In this document: positions 27,330-35,967 of the stretch, piece after piece
Layout of the letters: each line of letters opens with the position of its first letter
How positions within the stretch are numbered: position 1 is the stretch's first letter
From: Bacteriovoracaceae bacterium
GTDB taxonomy: Bacteria; Bdellovibrionota; Bacteriovoracia; Bacteriovoracales; Bacteriovoracaceae
NCBI GenBank assembly: GCA_028101965.1
Contig: JAOHMI010000004.1
Coordinates: 20,595-84,594, forward strand
DNA length: 64,000 bases
Reading direction: 5' to 3'
Translations under genes and position numbers: made by a program
Notes under the pieces: generated by a model
What the model was told of the DNA's origin: nothing
Database searches by the model: none
The model's input: the letters and a program-made list of their open reading frames with translations, nothing else

Positions 27330-28640
27330 ATGAAGTTTCTTGTACTCCTAACCTTACTTTTCAGTGGTTCTGTTTTATCTGATGTAGGAATGCTCTACGC
27401 CCCAGGCGCTCACAATATGGGAATTGGGTCTCAACCAGATATGGAATCCCAAGATTGTTCCAATACTTATTATGCTCCAGCACTGAACTCATTCATTGAT
27501 TCACCTAAAATATCTTTAAACTCTTTAGTGGTTCATCATAACCTTTATGAAATGAATGATATTGTGGTTCAAAATTCCTTAAACAGTGATGATGATATTG
27601 ATTTTGGGGATATTGATCCAAATGAATCAACCTCAGCTTACCATATGACCCATTTTTGTTTTCCTTTTATAAAACAGTTTAATACATTTTTAAATATTTC
27701 TGTGACAGCACCGGTAACTCAAATTATGGAAGCCAAAACTGTTGATAGTTATGAACCCACATATTACTTTGAAAACACCCAAGAAAAACGAACTATTCTT
27801 CGAGTTTCATTTACTCATAAAGTGGATAAATACTTAGCTTATTCAGTTGGGCAAAAAACCTCATTCAATGTGTTTGGAGAGACTAGCTTTGTCAGCCGAT
27901 ACCAGGGAGATGATGACTACTCCAGCGGAGAAATGGATATCCAAACTAAGCCGAGCTCAGCTCTCATTATTTCTGCAGCATACTTTTTTAATGAAGAATC
28001 CTATGCCTTCTTTTCATTTATTGATGAATTAAAAACTGAAATGGTAACCACTTCTGAAGGATTTACTCCTCTCGGTGATGCTATAGTTCCTTATGATTTC
28101 ACCATAACTTCAATTATTTATTATGACCCTAGAGTTATCTCCTTCGGACACGGTCAAAAAATAAATAATTTCTACTATGCGGTTTCATTGGAGTACCATG
28201 ACTGGTCCGGCTATGAATCTTCTAAGATGAAAATCACTCGAAATAGTGGGATTATTAAGAAAAGTAAAAACTATGAAACCATAAAAACCAATAACATTTT
28301 CGTTCCTAAGTTTGGACTTAAGTACAATCATGGAAAGTCATTTTTCTCTGGCGGTTACTTTTATCGTCCAAGGGCCATTATTAGTAATCTAAATAGCTCC
28401 GGAAACACGATTGACTTAAATTCACACAACTTTACTCTTGGTTACGAGAGAAATTTATCTGTATTTAAGTGGCCATTATCCCTTTCAGTGGGCTACATGC
28501 TGAGGGAGTATGAAGATTTATCCGTGGATAAAAGCTCAGACATGGAAAATGGCGATGATGGTAAGAAAATTGGTTACGGTGGCTTTACGGCCGGAGGACA
28601 AGTCCATAGTATGTCCTTTGGAATTAACTGGAAAATCTAA
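27330..28640 (+). CDS. FadL/OMPP1-like outer-membrane barrel
   Basis: A 436-residue protein with a signal peptide (KFLVLLTLLFSGSVLS). The mature N-terminus (YAPGAHNMGIGS) and asparagine/glycine-rich strands such as HKVDKYLAYSVGQKTSFNV, FYYAVSLEYHDWSGY and MSFGINWKI at the end are like FadL-type hydrophobic-substrate channels. The hatch sequence is only loosely like textbook FadL, so the family is probable rather than certain. It lies in the outer membrane if so. The stop overlaps the smpB start by one base, an unusual pairing of an envelope and a ribosome-rescue gene. Confidence 0.65.
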   Translation: MKFLVLLTLLFSGSVLSDVGMLYAPGAHNMGIGSQPDMESQDCSNTYYAPALNSFIDSPKISLNSLVVHHNLYEMNDIVVQNSLNSDDDIDFGDIDPNESTSAYHMTHFCFPFIKQFNTFLNISVTAPVTQIMEAKTVDSYEPTYYFENTQEKRTILRVSFTHKVDKYLAYSVGQKTSFNVFGETSFVSRYQGDDDYSSGEMDIQTKPSSALIISAAYFFNEESYAFFSFIDELKTEMVTTSEGFTPLGDAIVPYDFTITSIIYYDPRVISFGHGQKINNFYYAVSLEYHDWSGYESSKMKITRNSGIIKKSKNYETIKTNNIFVPKFGLKYNHGKSFFSGGYFYRPRAIISNLNSSGNTIDLNSHNFTLGYERNLSVFKWPLSLSVGYMLREYEDLSVDKSSDMENGDDGKKIGYGGFTAGGQVHSMSFGINWKI

Positions 28641-29083
28641 TGAAGATCATCAGCAATAATAAAAAAGCACGGTTCAATTTTGAACTGCTCGACACATTTG
28701 AATGTGGTTTGGTTTTGCGTGGAACTGAGATCAAAAGCATTAGAGAGTCTTCTCCCTCATTACAGGAAAGCTATGTAAATATTGATTCAAAAATGGAAAT
28801 TTGGGTATATAACATCATTATTCCTCACTATTCCCACGGGAACCGAAATAATCATCAAGAGGATCGTAAACGAAAACTTCTCATGCACCGCAAAGAAATT
28901 GAGAAGATAAAAAAAGAGCAATCCTTAAAGGACTGCACCCTAGTTCCCACAAAAATGTATTTCAAAAATGGACGAGTTAAATTAGAAATTGCCCTGGCCA
29001 AGGGAAAGAAATTACACGATAAACGCCAAGATCAAATCAAAAAATCCATTGATAAAAAGCTGCGTCAAAAAGACTACACCTAA
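28640..29083 (+). CDS. smpB: SsrA-binding protein SmpB
   Basis: A 147-residue SmpB, the tmRNA partner in rescue of stalled ribosomes. The N-terminal NNKKARFNFELLDTFECGLVL, GTEIKSIRESSPSLQESYV, HRKEIEKIKK, the KLEIALAKGKKLHDKR segment and basic tail are all typical. The ATG overlaps the previous stop (TAATG), so expression may depend on the barrel gene's translation. No ssrA gene was found in the adjacent sequence. Length is normal. Confidence 0.95.
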   Translation: MKIISNNKKARFNFELLDTFECGLVLRGTEIKSIRESSPSLQESYVNIDSKMEIWVYNIIIPHYSHGNRNNHQEDRKRKLLMHRKEIEKIKKEQSLKDCTLVPTKMYFKNGRVKLEIALAKGKKLHDKRQDQIKKSIDKKLRQKDYT

Positions 29084-29235
29084 CACCCGTCAAGATCCTT
29101 ACTTTCTTCAAGTACTAAGCTCATTGCGTCAATAAAATTTTTTCACCCTTTTCTTTTCTTCATTAACCATCGATTCTGCGAATGTTACCTGTGGTTCATT
29201 AATGCATGAAGCATCGTCAAAATTTAAGGGGAAGT

Positions 29236-31047
29236 ATGAAAACGATTTATCAAATTATCTTAGTTCTATTTATTGCCATTAACTCATTAACGGCAGCACC
29301 ATTCCAGGTACATGAAAACTTTCCGAGTAAAATCGATATCTTGTACTTTGCAGACCTCATCTCTCAATACTCCTTAAGAAAGAATGGAAAATTTAAACAT
29401 AATACGGCCAGGGCTTTAGAGCATCTCTTGTATTCGCGAAACTTTATTCAAAACAAACTCATGGTGCAAAGAATTCACGAAAAAAGTTTTGGTAAAAATA
29501 AAATAGTCATTGATAGACAAGACAAGAGTCTTCTTTTTGATAATAAAAAATATAAATTAAGTCTAACTACGGATTCGAGCAATATTTATTCAAACTATAT
29601 TCCTCATAAAAAAAATTCACCGGCCAAAGCAGTTTTAGAAAAAAACCTTTTGGGACCCGAGTATTCCAAAACAATTATTACTCAAATATATCAGCAAATT
29701 TCTAAAACCAAGGGACTGGATCCATTTATACCGGAAAATTATAAATTGATTCAAATACTAGATGAAGATCTTAAATTACAAAAAACTTCTCAAGAAGAAA
29801 AAGAATTATTTTTTCAAGTTCGAGAAAAGGTAAAAATAGATAAAGACTCTACCACAAAGTGGCAATACATACCCATAAGATTAGTTTCCAAACCTGTAAC
29901 AAAAGTTATGTATGAAGTCCCTCAAGCGGTACTTAGTGTGCCAGTTGAAGGAGTGACTCGCTCTCCTTGGCATAACTTAGTTGGATCCATGCGAGAATTC
30001 GAAACTGGATTCAAATCTATTCCACAAAACTTTAAAGAAATTGGTCATGGTATCGCCAAACCAAAAAAAGGGTTAGTCGTTGAAGGGTTAACTGGTTTTG
30101 CTGATACAGGTGTTACATTTTTTAAAGCAGGTCTAGGCTTAGTTAAAACTGGATTATCTATTGTGGCCTATCCTATTTATCGTTTATTTGGAGGAAAAAG
30201 ATCTCTTCTGGCGAGAAAGAAAGGAAAACGAGCGGCGATTATTCTAGTCGATGCGGCAACCGGAAGCGGATTGTTTAATAATATAATGGATATCTTTGGA
30301 GAAGAAATCGCGCGAGGACAGCTCAAAGGTTATATCCAGTATTTCTGTGTAGAATCTAGTGCAAAAGACACTGATATAAAAAAATGTATTGATGAAATTC
30401 CCGATAAAATTGACTACGTTGACTTTTTCGCTCTCACTCATACTGGGGGAACTTCACAAATAGAGCGTTATGCTGAATATGCCATTAAAATGAAGGGATT
30501 GAAACCAGAAGTCATGCTCTCTATTGGTTGTTATGACCGAGATCCAAACTTAACTCACCCTAAGGATTCTGTGGGGCAAAAGCATACATCATGGGCCGTT
30601 CACTACTACCTCTCAAGCTTAATATCAAAAAGAATTCGCGGTATCCCTGTTGAACAAGCGGCCTACCAATCATTTTATGAAGGACTTCCTCTTAATATGG
30701 TAAATCCAATTTCCCTAGGCGGAATGATTGCCGTTGGGGCCATGGAGCAAGATTTAAAGTTAGGATATTGGGGATCCATGCCTGATTCAAACGATAATCA
30801 GAAAAAAATATTAAATAAGCTTTTAGATGATAACTGGAGAAAGTTTGATCGATCATATTCAAGTTATAAAAGAAAAAGACAAAATGCTCCGTCTAAAGAA
30901 GAGATGAATGAGTCTCTTAAATCAATTCATAACTTAAATGAATACCTTAAGGTGAATAAAAAGTATCTGTCGCGTAAAACGAAGAAAAACTTAAAGAAGT
31001 CCATGAAGAAATATACACAAGTTACTTCAGAGCTAAGTGCAACATAA
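29236..31047 (+). CDS. secreted protein with possible caspase-like (clan CD) His/Cys pair
   Basis: A 603-residue exported protein with signal peptide (TIYQIILVLFIAINSLTA). Residues about 285-315 hold a hydrophobic glycine-rich stretch (VEGLTGFADTGVTFFKAG). The C-terminal half starts with a strand AAIILVDAATGSG, followed by FFALTHTGG (His402), EVMLSIGCYD (Cys432), then VGQKHTSWAVHYYLSS. A His in a HxGG turn and a Cys after a hydrophobic strand is the layout of clan CD (caspase-like or CHAT) proteases. The 30-residue spacing is shorter than usual, so the call is tentative. ATG at 29236 follows AAGGGGA; an ATG at 29206 lacks a site. Lysine-rich C-terminal tail. Confidence 0.65.
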   Translation: MKTIYQIILVLFIAINSLTAAPFQVHENFPSKIDILYFADLISQYSLRKNGKFKHNTARALEHLLYSRNFIQNKLMVQRIHEKSFGKNKIVIDRQDKSLLFDNKKYKLSLTTDSSNIYSNYIPHKKNSPAKAVLEKNLLGPEYSKTIITQIYQQISKTKGLDPFIPENYKLIQILDEDLKLQKTSQEEKELFFQVREKVKIDKDSTTKWQYIPIRLVSKPVTKVMYEVPQAVLSVPVEGVTRSPWHNLVGSMREFETGFKSIPQNFKEIGHGIAKPKKGLVVEGLTGFADTGVTFFKAGLGLVKTGLSIVAYPIYRLFGGKRSLLARKKGKRAAIILVDAATGSGLFNNIMDIFGEEIARGQLKGYIQYFCVESSAKDTDIKKCIDEIPDKIDYVDFFALTHTGGTSQIERYAEYAIKMKGLKPEVMLSIGCYDRDPNLTHPKDSVGQKHTSWAVHYYLSSLISKRIRGIPVEQAAYQSFYEGLPLNMVNPISLGGMIAVGAMEQDLKLGYWGSMPDSNDNQKKILNKLLDDNWRKFDRSYSSYKRKRQNAPSKEEMNESLKSIHNLNEYLKVNKKYLSRKTKKNLKKSMKKYTQVTSELSAT

Positions 31048-31535
31048 TTTAATTACGATCATATTCATGTGCAGATTAAATGAAAAATATCTTAGTCTGC
31101 ACAGGTAATTTCAAGATCAATACGACCTCTTCCGTATGTATAACGATATGGAGCACTTCCTTGCTTTTGTATGTTCAAAGTAGCGATATAATCACCTTTA
31201 GAGATCTGATTAATATATAATACATTATCTTTTATTAGAGCGCTGTGAGAGTTAAGCATAAAATTTTCTTCCCTTAAAATAAGATTTGAATAAATTCTGG
31301 GTGACTTAACTTCAGGTGAAAAAGAAAAGCTAAAAGAAAAAGTAATTTTTTTTTGATCATATTACTCTCCTATAACTTGCAAAATTATTTATAAAATCAT
31401 ATTAAAAAGGGAGAGATTGATAGTTAACACAGTTTAATTTGTATACTTATTATTGGGTGTTAGATTTTTTTAAGAGAAAAGATCTGACATAATGAGCTAG
31501 TTCAATCGGGACTAAACTATAAAACGAAAAGCTAT
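31048..31535. other. intergenic stretch around the frameshifted gene
   Basis: Apart from the interrupted gene at 31092-31360, it holds a 7-bp inverted repeat (GTGCAGA at 31069-31075 with TCTGCAC at 31096-31102) that spans the end of that gene. A TTGATA/TATACT promoter-like pair lies near 31415-31450, with a 19-base spacer and no gene behind it. Neither is followed by a clear T run. Confidence 0.35.
31092..31360 (-). pseudogene. small secreted protein with apparent frameshift
   Basis: ATG at 31360, behind AGGAG, opens a signal-peptide frame (IKKKLLFLLAFLF) that soon stops. One base out of frame and directly after, an ORF of about 70 codons runs to a stop at 31092 (SPEVKSPRIYSNLIL, then ENFMLNSHSALIK, later SKGDYIATLNIQ and GRIDLEITCAD). 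One extra T in the T5 run near 31315-31325 would join a complete signal peptide and mature protein of roughly 85 residues. So this is either a frameshifted gene or a sequencing error in a homopolymer. An internal ATG at 31259 could give a 55-residue piece. It is too short and interrupted to be seen as one ORF. Confidence 0.55.
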
Positions 31536-32477
31536 CTAGCTAAAAGTAATAACCTTCGTCCAATAGAGCACAAGAAACAAATAAGTGCCCAAAAAGACAA
31601 CTCCCGTGATTTTGTTTAGAGACTTACGAGTCATAGACAAAAAGAGAAGCAGACCACTAAAAGATAAAAGGGCATAAATTTCATATGAGTAACTTGAAGT
31701 AATTGGTAATGACTTATAACCAATACTACCTAAAATAAAACTACAATTAAATAAGTTTGACCCAATAATATTCCCAATAATGATATCCGTGTCTTTCTTT
31801 TTAAAAACACTCATTAAAGTGGTGACTAGTTCAGGAAATGATGTTCCAAATGCCACAAAGATTGCCGAGATAACATAAGTTGAGATATTAAATGTTTCGC
31901 ACACTCTCACTCCGGAGTAGATTAATAGTTCGCCCCCTCCATAGAGAAATGCTAAACCAAAGCCCAGGTACATTGAATCTTTCCAAGTGAGGACAATATT
32001 CTTGTTCTCCTCACCGACATGCTTATCTTTTCTAAGGTTTGAAATAATATAATAGAGATTGACGAAGAAAATAGAGAGCAAGATTAAGGTGGCATAAATA
32101 TCGAAAACTTGTCGTTGAAATAAGATGAGCAAGGCTATGGTCATCAACAAATGTAAAGTACTATAGAGTGCATGATCTTTTGGATTTAATCTCAAGGTCT
32201 GGAAAAAAGAACAGATTCCTAAGACAAGAAATCCATTGGCAACGTTTGATCCAATCAAAGTTCCAAAGGCAACGCTTGAAGCACCTCGAAAAATAGCTAA
32301 ATGAGAAACAAATAATTCAGGTAAGGAAGTTCCAAAACCAACAAGCAGCATTCCCACCACAATAGGAGGAAGTCCTATTTTTTTTCCAATTTTCTCTGAA
32401 CTGTCTAATGAAAACTCAGCTCCATAATAAAGCAAAACCAAAGAAATAATAAAAAGCAGAATATAAAATGCAATCAT
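31536..32477 (-). CDS. CaCA-family calcium/cation antiporter
   Basis: A 313-residue inner-membrane exchanger of the Ca2+/cation antiporter superfamily (YrbG-like), with about ten spans in two homologous halves. The inverted alpha repeats are both intact: GFGTSLPELFVSH with GTLIGSNVANGFLVLG, and AFGTSFPELVTTL with GNIIGSNLFNCSFILG. It uses the sodium or proton gradient to move calcium out. Its start overlaps the upstream unknown gene by 4 bp, making it the last gene of the hpt-GHMP run. Confidence 0.9.
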   Translation of the reverse strand: MIAFYILLFIISLVLLYYGAEFSLDSSEKIGKKIGLPPIVVGMLLVGFGTSLPELFVSHLAIFRGASSVAFGTLIGSNVANGFLVLGICSFFQTLRLNPKDHALYSTLHLLMTIALLILFQRQVFDIYATLILLSIFFVNLYYIISNLRKDKHVGEENKNIVLTWKDSMYLGFGLAFLYGGGELLIYSGVRVCETFNISTYVISAIFVAFGTSFPELVTTLMSVFKKKDTDIIIGNIIGSNLFNCSFILGSIGYKSLPITSSYSYEIYALLSFSGLLLFLSMTRKSLNKITGVVFLGTYLFLVLYWTKVITFS

Positions 32478-33433
32478 ACTGAACTTCCAGAAAAATCCGG
32501 CACGATAAATTTATCTACATCAAGAGAGAAGTCTTGGGCCAAATTAAAGGTTTTATTTTCAAATTTCTTCAAAGAAACAAGGGCCAGAAGAAATGACTCA
32601 AATGCTTTTGGCCTTCTAACTAATAATTCAATGTCTTTTTCATAAACAAAAAGTTGAAACGCTTTTTCAATCGCATTAATAATTGTCATTCTAGCTTTAG
32701 GAGCAGTGTCCATAAAATTCAAGTCTTTAATTGTTTTAGCTGAGATGATGTTATATCGATAAAGCTCTATTAAAATTATGAATGAATTAGATTCAAAAAT
32801 TTCTAAGCTCTTTGGAAAATGCTTAGATAAATAATGAAATTGATTCATTAATTTTAATGAAACATTTCCAAAGCTATCATAACTATAATTAAAAATATTT
32901 AAGAGAAGATCGTAGTAATGACACCACACCAGCACGTCAATGGGTCTATTCCAGTATGGATTGAAGCCTTTTTTTAAACGCCGTTTAAAACTCTTTGACT
33001 GTTGGTACTCCCAAGCAGACTTTTCATTTAATTTATCCTTTTCTCCGACTCGATCATTTTCATATTTCTTTCCAGATCGGACATTAAAGTCTTGAACACT
33101 TAACTGCGCGATAAGATTTCGTGAATCTTTAACTTCAGGGTGCGGACAAAGCGCGATTCCAGGACAATCCAACTCACAAGTTAAACAAGCTGGTTTACTT
33201 AATGGAAAATCTACCACAAGTGATTCTAGTTTATTTTCTAAAATATGAGAGAGGAGCAAGTCTTCTTTGGGATGAACTTTTAGATCAGAAGCAACTTTCA
33301 CTTCTTTTAAGAACCACCTTGATTGATCGGGGAAGTATTCAAGAACTGCTAAATAAAAATTATCTTTTTTCCCACCGAGAAAACAAATTCCACTGCAAAT
33401 ATGAGACTTTTTTGATGGGCGGTCAGTTTCCAT
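32474..33433 (-). CDS. conserved protein of unknown function, DUF429-like
   Basis: A 319-residue soluble protein. The start (GICFLGGKKDNFYLAVLEYF, then LESLVVDFPLS) has the strand order and the VDxPL motif of DUF429-type RNase H-fold proteins, but similarity is loose. A cysteine cluster CLTCELDCPGIALCP (four cysteines) could bind metal or form disulfides. The rest is helical. It sits between the GHMP kinase gene (9 bp upstream) and the antiporter gene (4 bp overlap), so it is in the same operon. No function is proposed. Confidence 0.6.
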   Translation of the reverse strand: METDRPSKKSHICSGICFLGGKKDNFYLAVLEYFPDQSRWFLKEVKVASDLKVHPKEDLLLSHILENKLESLVVDFPLSKPACLTCELDCPGIALCPHPEVKDSRNLIAQLSVQDFNVRSGKKYENDRVGEKDKLNEKSAWEYQQSKSFKRRLKKGFNPYWNRPIDVLVWCHYYDLLLNIFNYSYDSFGNVSLKLMNQFHYLSKHFPKSLEIFESNSFIILIELYRYNIISAKTIKDLNFMDTAPKARMTIINAIEKAFQLFVYEKDIELLVRRPKAFESFLLALVSLKKFENKTFNLAQDFSLDVDKFIVPDFSGSSV

Positions 33434-33442
33434 AATTTTTGG

Positions 33443-34492
33443 TTATCCACAGGGTTTAGAAATATCCAATTCTAATTTTTTCATATTAAAGCTATTAATT
33501 AAATGAAGAAATGTATTTTCTTGCTCATCAGAGAAAGGTTTATTTAATATAATCAAGAAACAACCTCCTCCTCCGGCACCACACATCTTTGCTCCTATAA
33601 CTTGGGAGAATTTCTGCTTAGACTGAGTAATAAAGTCTTGTATCGCTTCGGGAACAATATTTGAGAATAAATTCTCTCTTATGCGCCCTTCTTCACAAAC
33701 TAAGCTTAACAGCTCTCCATAATTTGCATCTTTTATCGCCTGATGAGCTTGATGAGAAAGTTGTGAGATATCTTTTAATCCAGATCGAGTTTCAGAGTTT
33801 CCATCAAAAAAACTCTTATAAACTTCCCAATTATTAATTCCGGAATTTCGACTTATGCCTGAATAAATCAAACGTAAATGAGATTTTAAATAGATTCTTA
33901 ATTCCTCAGTATAGAGCTGTTCTACTTCAATCGAATCGTAGCTAGGTTTCAATGCTAAGATTCCTCCATAAAGGGCAGGATAATAATCCTGATAACCAGT
34001 CACCCCTTGATTAAGAATTTTTGCTTCAATATTTTTAACGATAGAAATAACATTTGTTTTAGAATACTTCTCTTCAACCTGAAAATGTTTGGCCAAAGCT
34101 TTGAAAAGAGTCACTCCCATTGCAGAAGATCCGCCCAGACCTGCTCCAGCAGGAGAACCGGATGATAACTGTAAACTTACTCCTGTCTTAGGTTTAAAGT
34201 ATTTAACAATTAATAATACAAAGGCAATATGATGATAATCGTTTATTAGTTGATCATCCGATGAGCTATTAAGATGATCATTCTTTACTTTGGTCACATC
34301 ATCGTAGTCCAAAGAATTTATTTCAATAAAGTTCTCATCTTTTTTTTCAAGGATAACTTTAGCTTTTAAATTTGTGGCCATATTGAGGGTAACAGTGGCC
34401 TCTAATATATGATTAATCGGATCAAGATCAATTGTTCCTCCTAGCAAATCAACTCTTACTGAGCCAGAAGTGGTTTCGCTAGTTTCCTGCAT
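33443..34492 (-). CDS. GHMP-family small-molecule kinase
   Basis: A 349-residue GHMP kinase. It begins with RVDLLGGTIDLD, like the sugar-binding start of heptose 7-phosphate and galactose kinases. The ATP loop is SPAGAGLGGSSAMG, followed by GVTGYQDYYPALYGG and the C-terminal CGAGGGGCFLII. Substrate could be a sugar (heptose, fucose or galactose type) or mevalonate-like; sequence does not decide. The gene overlaps hpt by 14 bp, so translation is coupled. Confidence 0.82.
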   Translation of the reverse strand: MQETSETTSGSVRVDLLGGTIDLDPINHILEATVTLNMATNLKAKVILEKKDENFIEINSLDYDDVTKVKNDHLNSSSDDQLINDYHHIAFVLLIVKYFKPKTGVSLQLSSGSPAGAGLGGSSAMGVTLFKALAKHFQVEEKYSKTNVISIVKNIEAKILNQGVTGYQDYYPALYGGILALKPSYDSIEVEQLYTEELRIYLKSHLRLIYSGISRNSGINNWEVYKSFFDGNSETRSGLKDISQLSHQAHQAIKDANYGELLSLVCEEGRIRENLFSNIVPEAIQDFITQSKQKFSQVIGAKMCGAGGGGCFLIILNKPFSDEQENTFLHLINSFNMKKLELDISKPCG

Positions 34493-35012
34493 TCAGGACT
34501 CCAATATAAGGAAGTTCTCGATATCTTCCGGCGTAATCTAACCCATAACCAATGACAAACTTATCTTCTATTTCAAACCCTAAGTAATCAACGGTTATAG
34601 GAACTTGAGTACGAGATGTTTTATGTAAGAGAGAGGCAACCTTTAAGGTTTTTGGCTTCTTTTGCTCTAATAAGCCCAAAAGAAATTTCATGGTTAATCC
34701 AGTATCTACAATATCCTCCACAATGATAACATTTTTTCCTTCTAGATTTGAAGTTACATCCATTTCCATGATTACATTTCCAGAACTCTCCGTATTTGCA
34801 CCATAGCTAGATAAAGAGATAAATTCCAGTTTTGTGGGTAAGTTGATTTCCCTTAATAGATCGGAGCAAAAGATGAATGCACCTTTAAGAACGCATAAGA
34901 CAACAACTTCTTCTCCTCGAAACTCTTTTGTAATAGCGTTCCCTATTTCTTTCGTTCGTGCCGCAATATCTTCTGTGGAAATATAAACATCGGGATTAAT
35001 TTCATTGATCAT
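34479..35012 (-). CDS. hpt: hypoxanthine phosphoribosyltransferase
   Basis: A 177-residue type I PRTase that converts hypoxanthine or guanine plus PRPP to IMP or GMP. The signature VVVLCVLKGAFIFCSDLLREI, the PRPP loop IVEDIVDTGLTM and FVIGYGLDYAGRYR are present. Length is standard. It lies 24 bp after the upp-like gene and overlaps the GHMP kinase gene. Part of a purine and pyrimidine salvage run that suits an organism fed on host or prey nucleotides. Confidence 0.95.
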   Translation of the reverse strand: MINEINPDVYISTEDIAARTKEIGNAITKEFRGEEVVVLCVLKGAFIFCSDLLREINLPTKLEFISLSSYGANTESSGNVIMEMDVTSNLEGKNVIIVEDIVDTGLTMKFLLGLLEQKKPKTLKVASLLHKTSRTQVPITVDYLGFEIEDKFVIGYGLDYAGRYRELPYIGVLNAGN

Positions 35013-35036
35013 GAGTTTGCCTTTATTTTTTAATTG

Positions 35037-35822
35037 TTAACAAAATGAATTATTGAATAGCTCACCGACTCCCCCTGCTCCAGGGACGATATAGTGAAAT
35101 TGATTTAAACCTTTTTCTTCTTCTAAAAAAGTTCCAGGTAGGTCACTTAAATATTTATCTTCAGTCAGTCCTCGATCCACTCTCAAGGCAACGACTTGTA
35201 GCTGAGGACATTTTTCTTTTATAAGTTTAATATACTCAGGAGTAATTATCAGGTGCATGGCAATCACCCTTTTTGGTAACTCTTTAGAGTTTTCTTTCAA
35301 CAAATTATTAACCACGAAATCAATAGTGGATCCAGTGGCCCCCATGGGATCAGGGATCAAACATGTTTTATTCTGAAAACTGCCTCCAATTTTAGATCCA
35401 GTGAACTCAACTCCCACAACTTCATTTTGTTCATTTGTTTTACGATTTATGTAAACATGATCCATCCGCAGCTGAGAAACCGGATACAAATTAAGCAGGG
35501 ATTCAAATAATCTCTGTGAAGGAATAATCCCGGCCCTGGCCAATGATAAAATAGATAACTCTCGGCTTAAGTCGAGACCTTCCACATTTAGAACTGCTTT
35601 ATCTGTAGAATCATACATTCGAGTTTTTAATTCTAACTGCTTCTTTTCCAACATGTTGTTCAAAACATACTGCAACATATATTGATAGAGTTGGTCCACT
35701 TGTAAAAAAAGATTTGGCACCTGAGTTTTGTCTGATGAGAAAAGAGCCAATAAATGGTTTGCCCAAGCATTATTCAATATATGAAATTGATCACCATACT
35801 TATGTTCAAGAAGTTTTCCCAT
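35037..35822 (-). CDS. upp: uracil phosphoribosyltransferase-like protein
   Basis: A 261-residue PRTase related to uracil phosphoribosyltransferase. Evidence: SLARAGIIPSQRLFESLL with a following MDHVYINRKT, a PRPP loop of form CLIPDPMGATGSTID (family: DPMLATG), and a uracil-site end HYIVPGAGGVGELF. It is about 50 residues longer than the usual 208, and the loop and end are variant, so specificity could be modified. It lies immediately upstream of hpt. Confidence 0.78.
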   Translation of the reverse strand: MGKLLEHKYGDQFHILNNAWANHLLALFSSDKTQVPNLFLQVDQLYQYMLQYVLNNMLEKKQLELKTRMYDSTDKAVLNVEGLDLSRELSILSLARAGIIPSQRLFESLLNLYPVSQLRMDHVYINRKTNEQNEVVGVEFTGSKIGGSFQNKTCLIPDPMGATGSTIDFVVNNLLKENSKELPKRVIAMHLIITPEYIKLIKEKCPQLQVVALRVDRGLTEDKYLSDLPGTFLEEEKGLNQFHYIVPGAGGVGELFNNSFC

Positions 35823-35967
35823 GATATCTACCTAATTAAGTTGCAATAAGCTTATTTATCGAAATGAAAAATAAATCAATATGAATTAAAATTTTTTACT
35901 TGAAAAAACAGGATAAGTTAAGGAATTATCTGCGAAAACTAGATAATTGTTTACTTCAGTACAAGAA

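Noticed and set aside
29084..29235. tmRNA (ssrA) gene next to smpB.
   Set aside because: No tRNA-like acceptor ends or tag frame are visible in the space.
31411..31450. TTGATA/TATACT promoter-like pair on the plus strand, with a possible small RNA.
   Set aside because: The 19-base spacer is long, and there is no terminator or structure downstream.
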